DNA from: Trochalopteron elliotii
Taxonomy: Eukaryota; Chordata; Aves; Passeriformes; Leiothrichidae
Direction of reading: 5' to 3'
Assembly (NCBI GenBank): GCA_024734555.1
Contig: JANPWX010000122.1
Location: 94,301-158,300 of the forward strand
Length of the DNA: 64,000 nt
Shown: positions 1 to 13,430 of the stretch, in pieces
Position numbering within the stretch: position 1 is the stretch's first letter
Layout: each line of letters begins with the position of its first letter
Notes under the pieces: generated by a model
What the model saw: the letters and a program-made list of their open reading frames with translations, nothing else
Told to the model about the DNA's origin: nothing
Databases searched by the model: none
Position numbers and translations under genes: made by a program

Positions 1-173
1 AGTGCCCAGGTGTGTCTGTGCACAGCAGGAGGGTTGGAAGCAGCTGGACAGGTTGGTCACAGGCTGATTGCCCGGGCCTGGGCTGGGGTTGTGCCTGGCT
101 GGCCTGGCAGTGTGGAACTGCAGCTGATCTGTGCTGGGGGTCCTGATGGATTTTGCAATTTTGTGTTGTGCAG

Positions 174-275
174 ATAACGGCCCCTGCAAGCACCTGTGCA
201 ACATCGTGGAGGGAGAGGCAGTGTGCTCCTGCATGGCTGGGTACACACTCATGGCTGATGGGGTTTCCTGTGAAG
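174..275 (+). CDS. FBLN2: FBLN2 exon a: EGF-like module lacking the calcium-binding signature
   Basis: The exon follows a pyrimidine/TG-rich acceptor ending in CAG and ends before GTGAGT. It is 102 bp, phase 1 at both ends, and reads D-N-G-P-C to G-V-S-C-E. It carries five cysteines; the first cysteine of this EGF must come from the preceding exon outside the window. It has no D-x-[DN]-E-C at its start, so it is probably not a calcium-binding module. This agrees with the EGF that follows the anaphylatoxin region in fibulin-2, whose end (MADGVSCE) I recall as nearly identical in mammals. Upstream bases 1-173 are intron. Confidence 0.85.
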
Positions 276-1626
276 GTGAGTGCTCTGGGCTCTCCACAGA
301 GCCATGCCTAAATGTTTGTGTGCCTCACAGCCCCGGCTGCTCCTTATTTTCAGAACTGAGGATTGCAGTGCCATCAGAGAGACCTCGGTTTGGCAGGAGG
401 AAGCCCAGCTCACAGATACTCCTGAAGCACAGTGTGGTGTTACCTGCTGAGGTGGAGGCCAGCCAGGGCTGGTGCTTTTTTCCTCTGACATTGCAGGCTT
501 TTTTCCAGCCCTTCTGGTTTCTCTTCCCACTCAGGTTCCTGCCCAGGCTCTGTGTCATAGCTGTGGCCATGCAGCACTCTGGCTGGGAGAAGGAGCAGTG
601 AGCAGGACACCTTTGCTGTGCTGGGGCACCCTCAGGGCACAGCTCTGCCCTGGCATCTGCTCTGTTGGCTTCTAGCTCCTCCTGCCTTGGAAACCTGAGC
701 TCAGGGAGGCTTCACAGCTGAGGCAGGATGTGCCATGGGGTGTGCTGGGCCAGCTCCAGGTGTTCACTTGCTGCTGGAGTTCTGGCCTGCCTAGTGATGA
801 GCAGTGAATTCCAAAGCTGCACCATCACCATTCCCATTACAGAAAATTTAAATGGACCTTCTTGAGGAGTGACAAGGGATATGTTTGCCCAGGGAGGGTT
901 TGGGGGTCAGAAGCAATGCCCTGTGACATACCTTAATCATAAATCTCTAAGTAAGGGAGCAATAACAGTGAAATGCAAGCAGGAGCTCCCAATGCTCAGA
1001 GTTGCTCACAAATGATCCACATCGCTCTTAATCTTAGATCTTATTGAATAACAAATCATTTTCATGAAATTCCAGACAGTCTGTGAAGAAAATGGGATTT
1101 TAATATCACCAGATGAAATATTCACAGTGCACTGCTTACTCAAGAGTGGTGGAAACTAATTTGATTAATTAATGTCAGAAGCAAAAGGGGCATTTCAAGG
1201 CAATCATTTTCCTACAGGAAATGAAAAGATTTGTATTTGTCAGTGGAAGCAGTGAGTTTAAACGTTGGCAGGGGACATTTATAATCTCTGTTGAAGTCGG
1301 GATCTGATGGTGAGGGTGGTGGTGTACTGGAGCAGGTCTCTTTCTGGGAGTGTGCACTGTCTCTGTGTAAATGCCTGCCTCTTCTAAAGGATATTTCTTT
1401 CTGGAATGGCAAAAGTACCTGAGAGTGAGCAAGGACTGAATGATCTCCGAGGGTTTATTGCAGGCTTGTTTTCGGTGTAACTGCTTGTGTTCCAGCCTGG
1501 TGCTGATGTGGGAGCCCCAGCTCACTCCATCCTGGCATCCTCAGCACGGGAGAAACGTTTCATTTCAGGAGCTGTTCTAATGGAGTTCTGTTTTTCCCTT
1601 CTGCCTGCCCCGTGCTGCTGCTGTAG
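276..1626 (+). other. FBLN2 intron (1.35 kb), no other feature
   Basis: Starts GTGAGT and ends in a pyrimidine-rich tract with CTGTAG. The first 600 bases are moderately GC-rich and contain short open frames on both strands with no recognisable protein. From about 820 the sequence becomes AT-rich and unique. No repeat or RNA gene was recognised. Confidence 0.7.
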
Positions 1627-1767
1627 ATTTGGATGAGTGCCTCACAGGTGCTCAGGCTTGTTCCAGCGGACAGTTTTGTGAGAACACACTGGGATCTTTC
1701 TCCTGTGTCAGCCCCAGTGGGATGTGTGCAGAGGGCTTTATTCTCAACAGGCATAGGAAATGTGTTG
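1627..1767 (+). CDS. FBLN2: FBLN2 exon b: cbEGF module, likely the alternatively spliced one
   Basis: A 141-bp exon (47 codons, phase 1 at both ends) between CTGTAG and GTAAGA. It opens D-L-D-E-C, giving the Asp/Glu calcium ligands, and carries all six cysteines. The C-x-N-x4-F-x-C segment (CENTLGSFSC) fits the Asp/Asn beta-hydroxylation consensus. The module ends NRHRKCV. From memory, mammalian fibulin-2 has one cbEGF exon that is skipped in some transcripts, and its human form ends NAHRKCV; the position between the first EGF and the D-I-N-E-C-V-T module matches that cassette. Removing it would join exon a to exon c in frame. Presence of the exon is seen; its alternative use in this bird is inferred. 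Confidence 0.88.
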
Positions 1768-4700
1768 GTAAGACGAGGGGCACACGTTCCCATCCCATCA
1801 CAGCTCTCCATGCTCTCAACGCCTCCACACCATCCGTGCTCCAGGCCCCCTGGCCATCCCTGCCCCTGACACCTCAGAGCCAGGCAGCACCACCACATGT
1901 GCACCATCTGCTCAGCGCTTCACCCCATGGGCTGTGTGCTGTCTGGCTTTTTCCCCAGCCATCCGTTCTTGGGGTGCAGGTGTAGCCTTGTGCAGCAGCC
2001 ACCAGCCCATAGGTGTGGTGACCAAAGCAGCTCAGGGTGCAGGTGTAGCCTTGTCCAGCAGCTCCTGGCAGCTCCAGGAATGGAACTCTGCTCCTGATCT
2101 TGCCACTGACCCCCCTGATGTTTTCCCTGGACTGTGCAGGAAAGATGGATCTGCCCTTTCTCATCTCTCCCAGGAGTGTTCTGCACCAGCCCAGTGTGTC
2201 TGCAGCTCTGGCAGGAGCCAAGTGCTTCCTTTGGCTCACGTTCTCCCTCTGCCCCACAACATCAGAACAGTTTTGTTATGACTGTACCAGATAAACCTCA
2301 GGCACTACTCATGAAAGCAAAGACACAGCTCTTATTTGTGAAGCCTTTCTCCCTAACTAAACACCAAACCTCTGTGTTCCTCTAATGGAGGGCAGTTTTT
2401 ACAGGTATCCTTTGAAATAACCTAAAAAACTTCGGAAATCCTCTTCCTTCTTTTGTGTGTGTGTGCTCCCCACTCCCATCCAGCTCTGCTCCGTGTGTGG
2501 TGCCAGCAGAACATTTGCCATGTTTAACATTTTTTCCTACTTTTGTAGTCCAAGGGGAAAGCCACAGGCACACAGTGGTTTGTGTTTTGCTCGCTGCCTC
2601 ATTCTCCTGGGGTATCTTTTTCCAGCCTAACAGCTTTTGTTCTCCACCTTGAGCTGTCCCAAACACCGGGAGAAAACTGTTGGTAATTAGTTTGCAAATT
2701 CTTGTTGGTTTAACGATGTCACTCTTTGCATATTTTACAATCTTTGCACAGGCACAAAGCAGCTGATAATCTTTGATCCGTGGAATTTCCTTTAGTCAGA
2801 GGTGGGGGATTATAACTCCAGGTGCATTCAGGAGCAGACACCCAGCATTCCCAAAGGGCAGCCATGCACAGAGAGGAGTCAGCAGCTGTTCAAACAGCTC
2901 TCACACAGCACCTCTGGGAGTTTTTGGGAGCACATCCTGAGATGTCTTTGGGCTGGAAGCCCCAGGGATAAGAACCAGGCTGGGTGCTGCTTTCCTGGTG
3001 ACTTCCAGGCAAAGTCATTCTCACCACCTACTGACAGCTCTGCTCCTGTCCTTGCTGCTCCCACCTCAGTTTCCCTCCTGACAGGGAGCAGGACGTGGTC
3101 TCTTTATTCCTGGACCCAGAGGATGGGTGGTGGCAAAACAACAAAGTGCCTGCATTGCACAGATGTGTCCCATAAAACAAACAGAGCTGAGGAGATTGGA
3201 AGAGAAAAAAATTATGAGAAACTGCAGATGCAGCACAAGAAAAGTCCACATTTCACTTTTTAATAGGAGGTGCACCAAAATGAGTTTTTGATGTCAGAGT
3301 GCATATTGAAATAAATAGCACTAGGTAAACGTTGATATTCCTCTGCAAAAGGAATATCATCCAGCTCTTGGATGTAAAAATGTGCTCAGGGGTGGGATGT
3401 TGTGCTGCTGTTTGCAGCAACAGATCTGAGGGAAAAAAAAGAGTTATTACATGATTGCATTTCATTCTGGGTTTTGCTGACATAAAGTGAGGAATGTTGC
3501 TGCCACACACACTGAGCAGATTCCTCAAAAATTAACTGTGTGACTTGTTTTCCATATAGTACTGAGTTATTTTTTCTCTTTTTGCTGTTTTTTAGATTAA
3601 ATATCATCTTACCCTCCCTCACAGCCTTAATTGGATTGGATGAATACCACAGCTGGCACAGTGCTGGAATTAACTGTGTTTGAGACTGAAAACATAACTC
3701 TGTTATTCCTCGTGCTCTGTCAAACATCTCACTGACTTGTGGAGTTGGCTTCCAGGGTCATGGGCACTCCAGAGTCTGCAGCAAATTTAGGAATTTGTTT
3801 GGACAAATGAACAAAACCAGGCATGTTTGCATGATAATCTGGCCAGGGTACTGTGCTGGGCTGGCAGCTGGCACAGCCAGAGGTTCCTGCCCTGGCTCTG
3901 GACAGGCAGAGCAGAGCTTGGCATGGCCATGGCTCAGGGTTTAAGCCTTGCAGCTCAGCCCAGCTCACAGTCAGGCTTTAGAGCTTGTCTGTGTCTCACG
4001 TGCACAGAACTTCCATTGAAAGCAAGAATTCTGCATTGTAATCTGCCAGTTTCCAGCATTTTAATTTCCTCAAATGTGTTCCAGCCAGTTCTGCATATTT
4101 TTTCAAGTACTCAGAGTTTTGAAAATTAAATCAAAAATACAGACAAAACATGAAATCATATTTGATTTTTCTTTCGTCTGTGAAATCACAACCTTGTTTT
4201 ATGCCTGTTACTTAATATTCCAGCTGCTGATCACATGGAATGCCTCCTACCCTCTTTGGTTCATATTTCAGACAAACACACTTTCTCTTTTGACATGGTG
4301 CTGGACTGACTCAAGCTCATGAGCTGCAGTGTGGTGCTGTCAGTTTGTATTTGTGAGAGGCCTTTTTGTGGGTTGCAAGACCTGTGGTACAGCCAGCAGA
4401 AAGTCTTGCAGTGCTTTGGGTGCTGTTAAGTGGCCATCCATTGCTGGTTTTCTCTACAATATTTTTTTAAAAAAATCTAAATTATTAAAGAGCTAAGTCT
4501 AAGTAGGTGAGAGGGATCTGCCACAGCACCTTGTATTCATCTCCCCAGCATCTGAGGGGGTTTTGTTACTCCCACAGGATCACTTGTGAAAATACTCCTC
4601 ATTCTAATGAATAGAAACTGGGCAGGTGCACAGGCATTAAGGGGACATAACCCTGCAGGATCTTTGGGGCAGGCAAGGACCTGCCCCCAGTGGAGGAGCT

Positions 4701-6076
4701 CAAACCTCATGTGGGACAGGCAGAAAGAGATCCAGGTGATTGATCCTTGCTGTGGATCAACCAACTGCTTTGGAAAGGAACTCTACAGGATGTGGAGAGT
4801 AGCAATGGCAAACAGAGAGAAAAAAAATGAAAAGGGAAATAGGAACAAGTGAGAAGTGCAATGTAACCAAGCTAATGCAGGTCTTGCAAAACTCAGTGTA
4901 CTCCACCAGTTATCCCAGCCCACCAGGAACTAAAGTTTTTTGGTGCTCCTCCTCATTTCTTTGCTAGAAAACCAGCTGACACATTTTCAAAGACAAAAAT
5001 CTTTTCAAATGGCTTTTCCTGTTTTCATGCTCCACAGGGGAAGTCATATATCTGATGTACTTATCTGAGAATGAGGTTCTACAGCCAAAATGAAAATCTG
5101 ATTTAAACAATACTTGCTTTATTGTGTAGTATGAGAACAGCTTCATGCACAGAGCAGCCAGAGGACTGGTAATGGTTCTGGTCACATTTGGCTTTTGTTA
5201 GCTCTAGCAGTTCTTAGCTTTATATAGAACTGGGAACGTGTGAGACTTTGTGGAGGTTGGCAAGAAAATTTCCCTTCCCAGTCTCTGCCCCTTTTTGTTG
5301 CTTCTAAGTATTTGCTCATCATGCTGTTCTAGCTTTCATTATTAACATAAGCAAGACCTGAATTTGAGATGATTTCATCCGAGCCTATCAAAACGTATCA
5401 TTTTAAAGGTGTTTCATATTCCTTCCCTGATTGTCCCACACTCTGCAATCTTGTGTTCAAGTGACTTTTTTTGAAAAGAACTTTTCCACTACTCCACCTG
5501 CTGAAATCAGATCTCTTTAAAGCTCCAAATACAAATTTACAAACTTGATTGAGCCATCAGGTTTCCTCTCAGTGAGCATGTGCAGTCACAGTGATGTATT
5601 CTTTAGGGGGCAGGTACCAGCATGATCCAGTTGAGGAGCAGGGTGACCCTGGAGCAGTACCAGCCCTGGGGCAGCAGGACTGCTCAGTGGCCTGGGCTGT
5701 GGGGCTCTGGTGAGGAGCAATGGGCATTAATCCTTTTCTCATTCATTTGTCCAGGAGTTCCCGTCTCGTCTCCACCAGCTGCTCATCAATACCCTGCTCA
5801 CCCTGCCTTCCCTCAGTTCTGTCCATCCCTGTCCCCAGTGCCTGCACCATCCCCATGGCCTCTGGGGAGAGGGGAGGAGGAGGAAATCCCCCTGTGATTC
5901 GTGTCTCCTCAGTCACTCTGTGCTAACTAAAGACCCTGGACTAAAAACATCTCCCATCAGAGCACTGTAACTGTATTGACTGTCTTTCATCTGGGCTTTC
6001 TGCTCCTTCCAAAAGAGCAGGAAGAGGGAGATGCCCTGGCAGCCTGTGGCACTGATCTGTTCCCTCTCTCTGACAG
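1768..6076 (+). other. FBLN2 intron (4.3 kb)
   Basis: The largest visible intron, GTAAGA to CTGACAG. Near its start a 22-base segment occurs twice about 65 bases apart (from roughly 1976 and 2038). The rest is mixed unique sequence with an AT-rich stretch around 4440-4500 and no recognised transposon or RNA gene. Open frames here are short and have no recognisable product. Confidence 0.65.
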
Positions 6077-6211
6077 ACATCAACGAGTGTGTGACAGAGA
6101 GGCACACCTGCCAGAGGAGAGAGCACTGTGTCAACACCATGGGCTCCTTCCGCTGCCTGCAGGAGCTGAGCTGCCAGCCGGGCCACGAGCTGAAGGATGG
6201 GGAGTGTGTGG
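6077..6211 (+). CDS. FBLN2: FBLN2 exon c: cbEGF module
   Basis: A 135-bp exon (45 codons, phase 1/1) after CTGACAG and before GTAAGG. It starts D-I-N-E-C-V-T, has six cysteines, and contains CVNTMGSFRC, which fits the beta-hydroxylation consensus. Its end, LKDGECV, is close to the equivalent human fibulin-2 module as I remember it. It supplies one calcium site in the rigid rod of tandem cbEGFs and would pack against the modules on either side. Exon borders are unambiguous. Confidence 0.93.
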
Positions 6212-7298
6212 GTAAGGAAAGGGCTCTTCAGCCCCTGCACAGAGGGAGGGGAGGGGATTGCAAAGCGTTCTGGTGTTGCTGCTCTGTAGTACCAGCACTG
6301 CAGCTGAAAGAGGCTGCTCATTATGGAAGTGTTGGGCTTTGCAGGCTCCTGCTGCACATTCACTCGTTTGAAATGGTTCCCAGGGATAACTGTAAATTAC
6401 TTAGAACGTGCATGAAACCTTCTGAATTAGGATTTGCCGTCTCCCTGATGGAGGAATCTCCCTTAGCTCCTCTGCCTGGCTCAGCTGATGCTGTTTGCGG
6501 GCAACTTCAGTGAAAATTCCCAGCCTGAATGAATCACAGGGGTGACAGCCCCATCCTTCTCGTGTCCAGGATCTCTGTCAGCATTTATTTACATTTTACA
6601 TTTACATTCAGCCATTTGGGATGGTCAAAGGGTTAAGAAGTTATTCTTCATCTCCCTGTCCTGGTCTCTGTAGGTGTCTAACAAAGAAGGGAACATCAGT
6701 GCTCACAGCAGCACAGGAGTGTGCAAGGGACACATGAACCCTGCCTTCAGGGCAAAACTCAGTGTTATTTAAACCTACGAGTTTTACAGATCCCTGACAG
6801 CTGGAGTAAAAAATGCCTAAGGAAGGAGCTTAGCTTTTGACATAGAACGTAAAGTTATAAAATAGAAATTATCAGAAATCTCCCTTTATAAACAGCTGTC
6901 ATAGATAAAGCTTGGTTTACTTGAAGAGGCTCTTTTGTGAATGTCTTGTTCTGTTTGATTCTAGAGCATTTCTAACATTTATTACTAATTTAATTTACTT
7001 TCTAGTTTCAAAATTAGATTATAGAGGATTATAATACTTACAAATTGTTTTACAGCAGCCTGTAAAAAACTGCAGATATTTTGGTATTTGTGGGTTGCAG
7101 GAGAAGCTGTAAATGAGGCAGTAGGGACCTGAATCCAGCTTGCTGCAGGACCTGACAAATCCTGAAGCGATGCCCCAGAGCACACACACTTTACCCTCAG
7201 ATTTCCCATTGGTACCAGGTGTCTGTTGAAATAATGCCTCCTAATTTCCTTTCTGGAGCTGATCTGACCCCAGTGTGGTGTTTTGGTGTGTTGAACAG
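6212..7298 (+). other. FBLN2 intron (1.1 kb)
   Basis: GTAAGG to TTGAACAG. The second half (about 6780-7080) is AT-rich unique sequence. No repeat or RNA gene recognised. Confidence 0.65.
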
Positions 7299-7436
7299 AT
7301 ATCAATGAGTGCGAGAGAGGAACCCACAGCTGCAAGGTGAACTTTGTCTGTCAGAACACAGAGGGCTCCTTCTACTGCGAGTCCAAGCAGCGCTGCATGG
7401 ACGGGTTCCTGCAGGACCCTGAGGGGAACTGTGTGG
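7299..7436 (+). CDS. FBLN2: FBLN2 exon d: cbEGF module
   Basis: A 138-bp exon (46 codons, phase 1/1) between TTGAACAG and GTGAGT. It begins D-I-N-E-C-E-R, has six cysteines, and carries the hydroxylation-type segment CQNTEGSFYC. The stretch RCMDGFLQDPEGNCV is, as far as I recall, identical to human fibulin-2 and is among the strongest identifiers of the gene. Neighbouring cbEGF exons c and e keep the same phase, so the modules read through continuously. Confidence 0.95.
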
Positions 7437-8262
7437 GTGAGTGTGAGCAGCAGGGCTCTGTGCCCTGGGCTGCAGCTCCTGGGGCTCCCAGGAGCTCTGC
7501 ATTGACCCCTTGGATGGGGAGCTGTCCTCAAACCCTGCTCTGAACTTAATGTCAATGCTGCTGTCCATTTAAAGATGGGAATACTTGAACTTGGAACTAT
7601 CTCCACCTGAATTTAGAACTATCCCCACAGCAGACCTTCGTCACCTTTATCTTTGTAGCACAAGAAGTTGAAGTGAAGGAAAAGAGGGGACAGTCGGAAG
7701 AAAGCATTGTTGCAGTGCCCCCCCACACCTGAGCAGGTGTTCCCATATTAGGAAAAGAGTTTAAGCCACATCCCTGAACTTTTAAGGAAGAAGAACCAGA
7801 AACTTCTGTGCTTCTCTCACCATAACTGGCCCCAGTGCCAGGACAAAGGCACCTGTTGGATCTTTAGCTGTCCCTCAAGGAATGTAGCTGTTTTCTATTG
7901 GGCAGCAAGCCAAAAACCCCTCCTAGATCACTGAATACTTAAGAGAGAGCACAGAGTTTCTTGGGGCTTTTCAGGGTGTCTTAGCAGGTGCAAGGGACCT
8001 CCTTGCACTGTGCACGACTTTTATTCATTTGTTTTGTATCGTTTGTTATTTTCTCTTTAATTAAAACCTTTTTGCTCTTTCAAAACACCTCCCATCTCTC
8101 TAATTATTGTTAAGCCATTTCTGAGAGGCTGCTGGCAGCCCTCAGAACTTGGATACACCTTCGTGGGGCTGACAACACACTGGCCTCACCCAGCCGCGGA
8201 TCAAAAGCAGACCCAAAGGGTTAAACAGCATCTCTCACCGCTCTGTTCATTTTCTTCACCAG
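7437..8262 (+). other. FBLN2 intron (0.83 kb)
   Basis: GTGAGT to a TTCTTCACCAG acceptor. Unique sequence with no recognised repeat or RNA gene. Confidence 0.65.
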
Positions 8263-8406
8263 ACATCAATGAGTGCACATCTCTCCCTGAGCCCTGCAAG
8301 CCAGGATTCAACTGCATCAACACGGTGGGGTCCTACACATGCCAGAGGAACACGCTGAGCTGCAGCAGAGGGTACCACGCCAACGAGGACGGCTCGCGCT
8401 GCGTCG
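8263..8406 (+). CDS. FBLN2: FBLN2 exon e: cbEGF module
   Basis: A 144-bp exon (48 codons, phase 1/1) between CACCAG and GTGAGG. It reads D-I-N-E-C-T-S-L to D-G-S-R-C-V with six cysteines and the hydroxylation-type segment [10 protein letters not shown]. The start DINECTSL and the segment [12 protein letters not shown] agree with my memory of human fibulin-2. The long spacing between the fourth and sixth cysteines ([10 protein letters not shown]) is typical of this module. Confidence 0.95.
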
Positions 8407-11400
8407 GTGAGGGCAGCCCAGGGCTGGGCAGGGGCTCTCCCAGGGGAAGAATCTGTTTCACTGCCAAAGAGATGTCTGGAGTTACCTCCAGACTCCTAAG
8501 TGTCTTTGGGGAATGGGAATTTGCTGTCCCTGCAGCTCTGGGGTTTGTTTGTGCTGCAGGATGCTGTCATTGTTCCATGGAGATTCTCTTGGTGCGCTCA
8601 GCAGCTGGTTTTGGCTGCAGATGGGATTCCCTGGCTTCCACTCTGGAGAGAATGTGCTTTGCTTACTGTTTTAACTCATCCTGTCAGTGAAGAGCACAAG
8701 GCCTTGGTGGTTTTTGTGGTACCTCCCTGGAAGTGAACTGCAGCAAACGAAGAATGCTGGGTTTGGGGGCTCATGAGAGTAGCACCAAGTGGATTTCTTT
8801 GTAGGGATGTTCTGTGCATGGTGTTCCCATTACATCCACCTGTGAGGGTGTTTAGGATAAATTCTCCCTGTATGAAAAGAATTCTGAGGAGAATGAGTTT
8901 ATGAAATATTCATATAGTCTGGCATGCAGCTTGATCCTGATTTGTGTTTGTTCCAGTGTATTTGGGGAGTTACTGACTCAGAATGGCAGATTTCCGTGCT
9001 CGTTAGCATTTGTTTGTAAATGAGCACATGAGACACCAGGGGCTGGGAAGCTCAGTCCCTGGTGCCCAAGGGAAGGCTGGCTGGGTGTTCTCCAATTCCC
9101 CATGTTCTAAGCTACATGAGATAGGAAATCCCAAAATGACAGTGGGGGAAACAATAAAAGAAATGACAAAGCAGCAGTTTGCTCAGTGCTGATACCCCAG
9201 TGATCTTTATCTACCTTGCCCTGGAATAAAGGATGACAGATTAACAAAATGTGTTTTGTGGGGCTGCAGGTGGCTGGGAGCCATGCTGAGAGCAATTTGT
9301 ATGGTTAGTAACTTGTAGTGCACACCAGTGGTGTAGCTAGACCCCATTTCCACAGATACTTATTTCTGTATTTGCCTTTTTGCTCTTCATTTTCCTCTCC
9401 CTCCCCTCATGGTTTTAGCCCCAGGACTATCCACACCATGCGTGGCCAGTGGAAAGGTGGAGATTTGGAAGTAGCAGATTTGGAAGGAACAGTTCATATG
9501 TGCAACCGAGGAAACTGAGAAAGCTTCCAAATACTGTGGTTTGTAAGTTCAGGGCAAAGCAGTGCTGTGTTCTTGGCTGTCCTGTTACAGCCTGGGATAT
9601 TTCAGTGCTTCCAAAAAGAAGCTCCACAAGTCCTGTCTCCCTCACTTCTGTGCAGACACAGTTCTGCAGCTTTTGATCCTTTCTCAGCCAGGTCACCTGG
9701 GCTAGGTATGGTTGCACCACCTGGGGTTGTTTTTAGGGTGAGCACCATGCCAGAGTCTCCCTGAGTGCCATTTTCCCCACAAGCAGCAGCCAGCCCTGAG
9801 CAGCACAACCATCCTGGCCAGCAGCCTTTACTCTGCCTGCCCTGCAAACAAGGGCAGGGGGGGACAGTCCCCACCCTAGGACATGGTCAAAAAACATGTG
9901 GATGTGGCACCTGGGGACATGGTTTAGTGGTGAATGTGGTGGTGCTGGATCAACAGCTGGACTTGATCTTGGAGGCCTTAATGATTCTCCAGCCTTAATG
10001 ATTCTGTGATTCTGTAATGGTTGGGACAAGTTATGTTCCTAAATTTCAAACTGACGGTACAGAAAGAATCCAGCTTTTCTCCCCAGTTGTTCCTAAAACA
10101 AAAGGGACTGTGTGTAAATCCATGAGAGAGAAGAGGAAATTGCCATTAATCCTCCAGCCTCTCTGCTCTAGAGCACAGTGAGATAAGACAATGATTTCTG
10201 ATGGCCCTGCTTTACACCACTGACAAGGCTGCTCAGGAGCAGGCATAAGGAGGCCTCTCTAGCTTGATTTTGGGAATAATTTACATTAATTGGTGATTTC
10301 TCTGTCTTTGCTGTGTGCACTCTGTCCCTGATGCTGGTCTGTGTTGTTTGGTAGGTTTTTTTTGAATGGCTTTTTTTTAAGTTGGCAGAGAGCACAGAGA
10401 AGAAAGAAGAAAAGCATATGGTCCTAATTTCCTCTCTCTGTGATAAAGACTGGTGTCTTTGAGGCATTACAATAGCTAATTAGATTCCTGAATCAGATTT
10501 ATTCACAGCAGTAAAAACATCATCTACACGTGTTTCTTCAGCAGAACGACACTTGTAGGGTCATCTCCTCTGTTTAGAGAATTCATCTGTCTTTAAAATG
10601 TTCAGATTTTCTGATTGAGCAAATGAGTTATTAAAAACTGCCTCTTAGATTTAGCTGAAAACTGCTGTAAGTGTGAAATATGACACAGTTCTGATGGTGT
10701 AATGCCCTAGAAGTAATTAAAGTCTGAATGCAATGGAATACAGAACTTTGGACAAACTAACAAAATGGTTGCACACACGAATTCATTACAAATAAAGCTG
10801 CTACTCTACAAATTGTTATCTGCATTAGAGACTTCCTCGGTTTTGGTGCTACCTCTGATTAAAAGAAAATGAGGACTCGGTGTTCCAGCAGAAATCTCAG
10901 TTCCTGTCAGGAATTCCTGCGTGGTGAGGGGCATTCCCTCATTCCCTGCCATCCCTGACCTGGTGCCAGCAGGGACTGCGTGGATGCAGCCCCTTCAAGG
11001 CTGTTGTTTGATGGAGAACTCCCCAGGAACCCTCTGACGTGATTTAGTGCTCAAATTTATGACTTCAAATAGGTCAGTATGGCAAATTTCCAGCCTTAGA
11101 GATCCATCCTAATGATCATTACATGAACAGGGATTTGGGTTGTAAAAGCAGTCGAAGATGTGAACAATAGGAAAAAGGCAGGATCTGTTGGCTTAGAAGT
11201 GGCAGAGCTTGGAATACTTGAAGAAATACACAATTGTGAGGGTTAATCAGACTTTTTGATGCTTCTTGTCACAGATGGTAAGAGGGATTTGTTAGATGCT
11301 GATGAGCTATTTAGTCATGTTGCAAGTCTTGTAAATCAGCCTGTATTGAGAACTCTCATCTTCCTCTGAGAATGTTTAAATGAGATTGGAAATGATGTGT

Positions 11401-11964
11401 GTGAGTGGAGAAACAACTAATTTGTTGGTATTGGATTTTGGATGAGAGGCCGTGGGGAATATCAAAATGGGAGCTGATAGAGAAAAGAAAAAAGATCAAC
11501 ATTGGGAAAGAGCAAAAAGCAGACAGCAGGAGCAAACTGAGAGGGCAAGTGGAGATGAAAATAGCATTTGCTTTAATTGAAGGGATGAGCAGAATTTCTG
11601 GCTGGTTCTCGTTTTGCTTTAAAAGGCTTGGTGTGACTCATGGAATGGCAGAACATCAGAATGGGGGCTTTAAATGTCATGGTTTGATCAGAATCAAAGT
11701 GTGCTTACACTGAAATGCAGAATATACTGGGAGAGCCCCACTGCAAGTCCAGTTACCATTTTCACTTTGAAGGTAATGCTCTGCTTTCTCCAAGTTTGGC
11801 TCAGCTGCCTCTGTGAAGAGTGCAAAGGGAGAAAGGGAGAAGCTGGTGATACTTCTCCTGTCCAGTTTCCAAACCTGCTGTTCAATGGCCCTTTTTGTGT
11901 CCCTTTACCAACAGTGGTTTTAAGCAAACTGTGCTGAAACAGCTTTCCGTGTCTGACTCTGCAG
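8407..11964 (+). other. FBLN2 intron (3.6 kb) with one CR1 fragment
   Basis: GTGAGG to CTCTGCAG. It contains the CR1 tail at 9858-10015. The segment 10480-10850 is AT-rich single-copy sequence and could be conserved non-coding DNA, which cannot be tested here. Otherwise no recognised feature. Confidence 0.65.
9858..10015 (+). mobile_element. CR1 LINE 3'-end fragment (intronic)
   Basis: The sequence follows the usual CR1 tail layout: a variant of the CATGGTC..CATGTGGATGTGGCACCTGG block, then GGACTTGATCTTGGAGG, then ATTCTGTG octamers at the end. It is sense relative to FBLN2 and strongly 5'-truncated, as CR1 copies normally are. Start is approximate. Confidence 0.8.
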
Positions 11965-12093
11965 ATGTGGACGAGTGCCAGGCTGGGGTGCACCGGTGTG
12001 GAGAGGGGCAGTTGTGCCACAACCTGCCCGGGGGCTACCGCTGTGACTGCAAGATGGGCTATCAGTACGACGCCTTCAGCCGCAGCTGCATCG
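11965..12093 (+). CDS. FBLN2: FBLN2 exon f: cbEGF module
   Basis: A 129-bp exon (43 codons, phase 1/1) after CTCTGCAG and before GTATGT. It begins D-V-D-E-C-Q-A-G-V-H-R-C and has six cysteines. CHNLPGGYRC fits the hydroxylation consensus, with a Gly where mammals have Ser in my recollection. The C-D-C pair then starts the compact C-terminal half of the EGF fold. From this exon on, modules use the C-x-C spacing rather than the longer loop of exons b to e. Confidence 0.94.
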
Positions 12094-13313
<1,220 letters not shown>

Positions 13314-13430
13314 ATGTGAATGAATGTGATAACAGTCCCTGCAGCCAGGAGTGTGCCAACGTTTATGGTTCCTACCAGTGCTACTGCAGGCAAGGCTTCC
13401 AGCTGGCAGAAGATGGGCATTCCTGCAAAG
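13314..13430 (+). CDS. FBLN2: FBLN2 exon h: cbEGF module
   Basis: A 117-bp exon (39 codons, phase 1/1) between GATGCAG and GTAAGC. It starts D-V-N-E-C and has six cysteines. CSQECANVYGSYQCYCRQG is nearly identical to human fibulin-2 in memory, and CANVYGSYQC fits the hydroxylation consensus. It ends D-G-H-S-C-K. In other vertebrates the next module opens D-I-D-E-C-A-Q; the next exon visible here is instead the module after that one, so one exon is missing between this and 15830. Confidence 0.95.

Noticed and set aside
1976..2062. 22-base sequence repeated about 65 bases apart in an FBLN2 intron
   Set aside because: Only two copies and no wider structure; too little to call an element.
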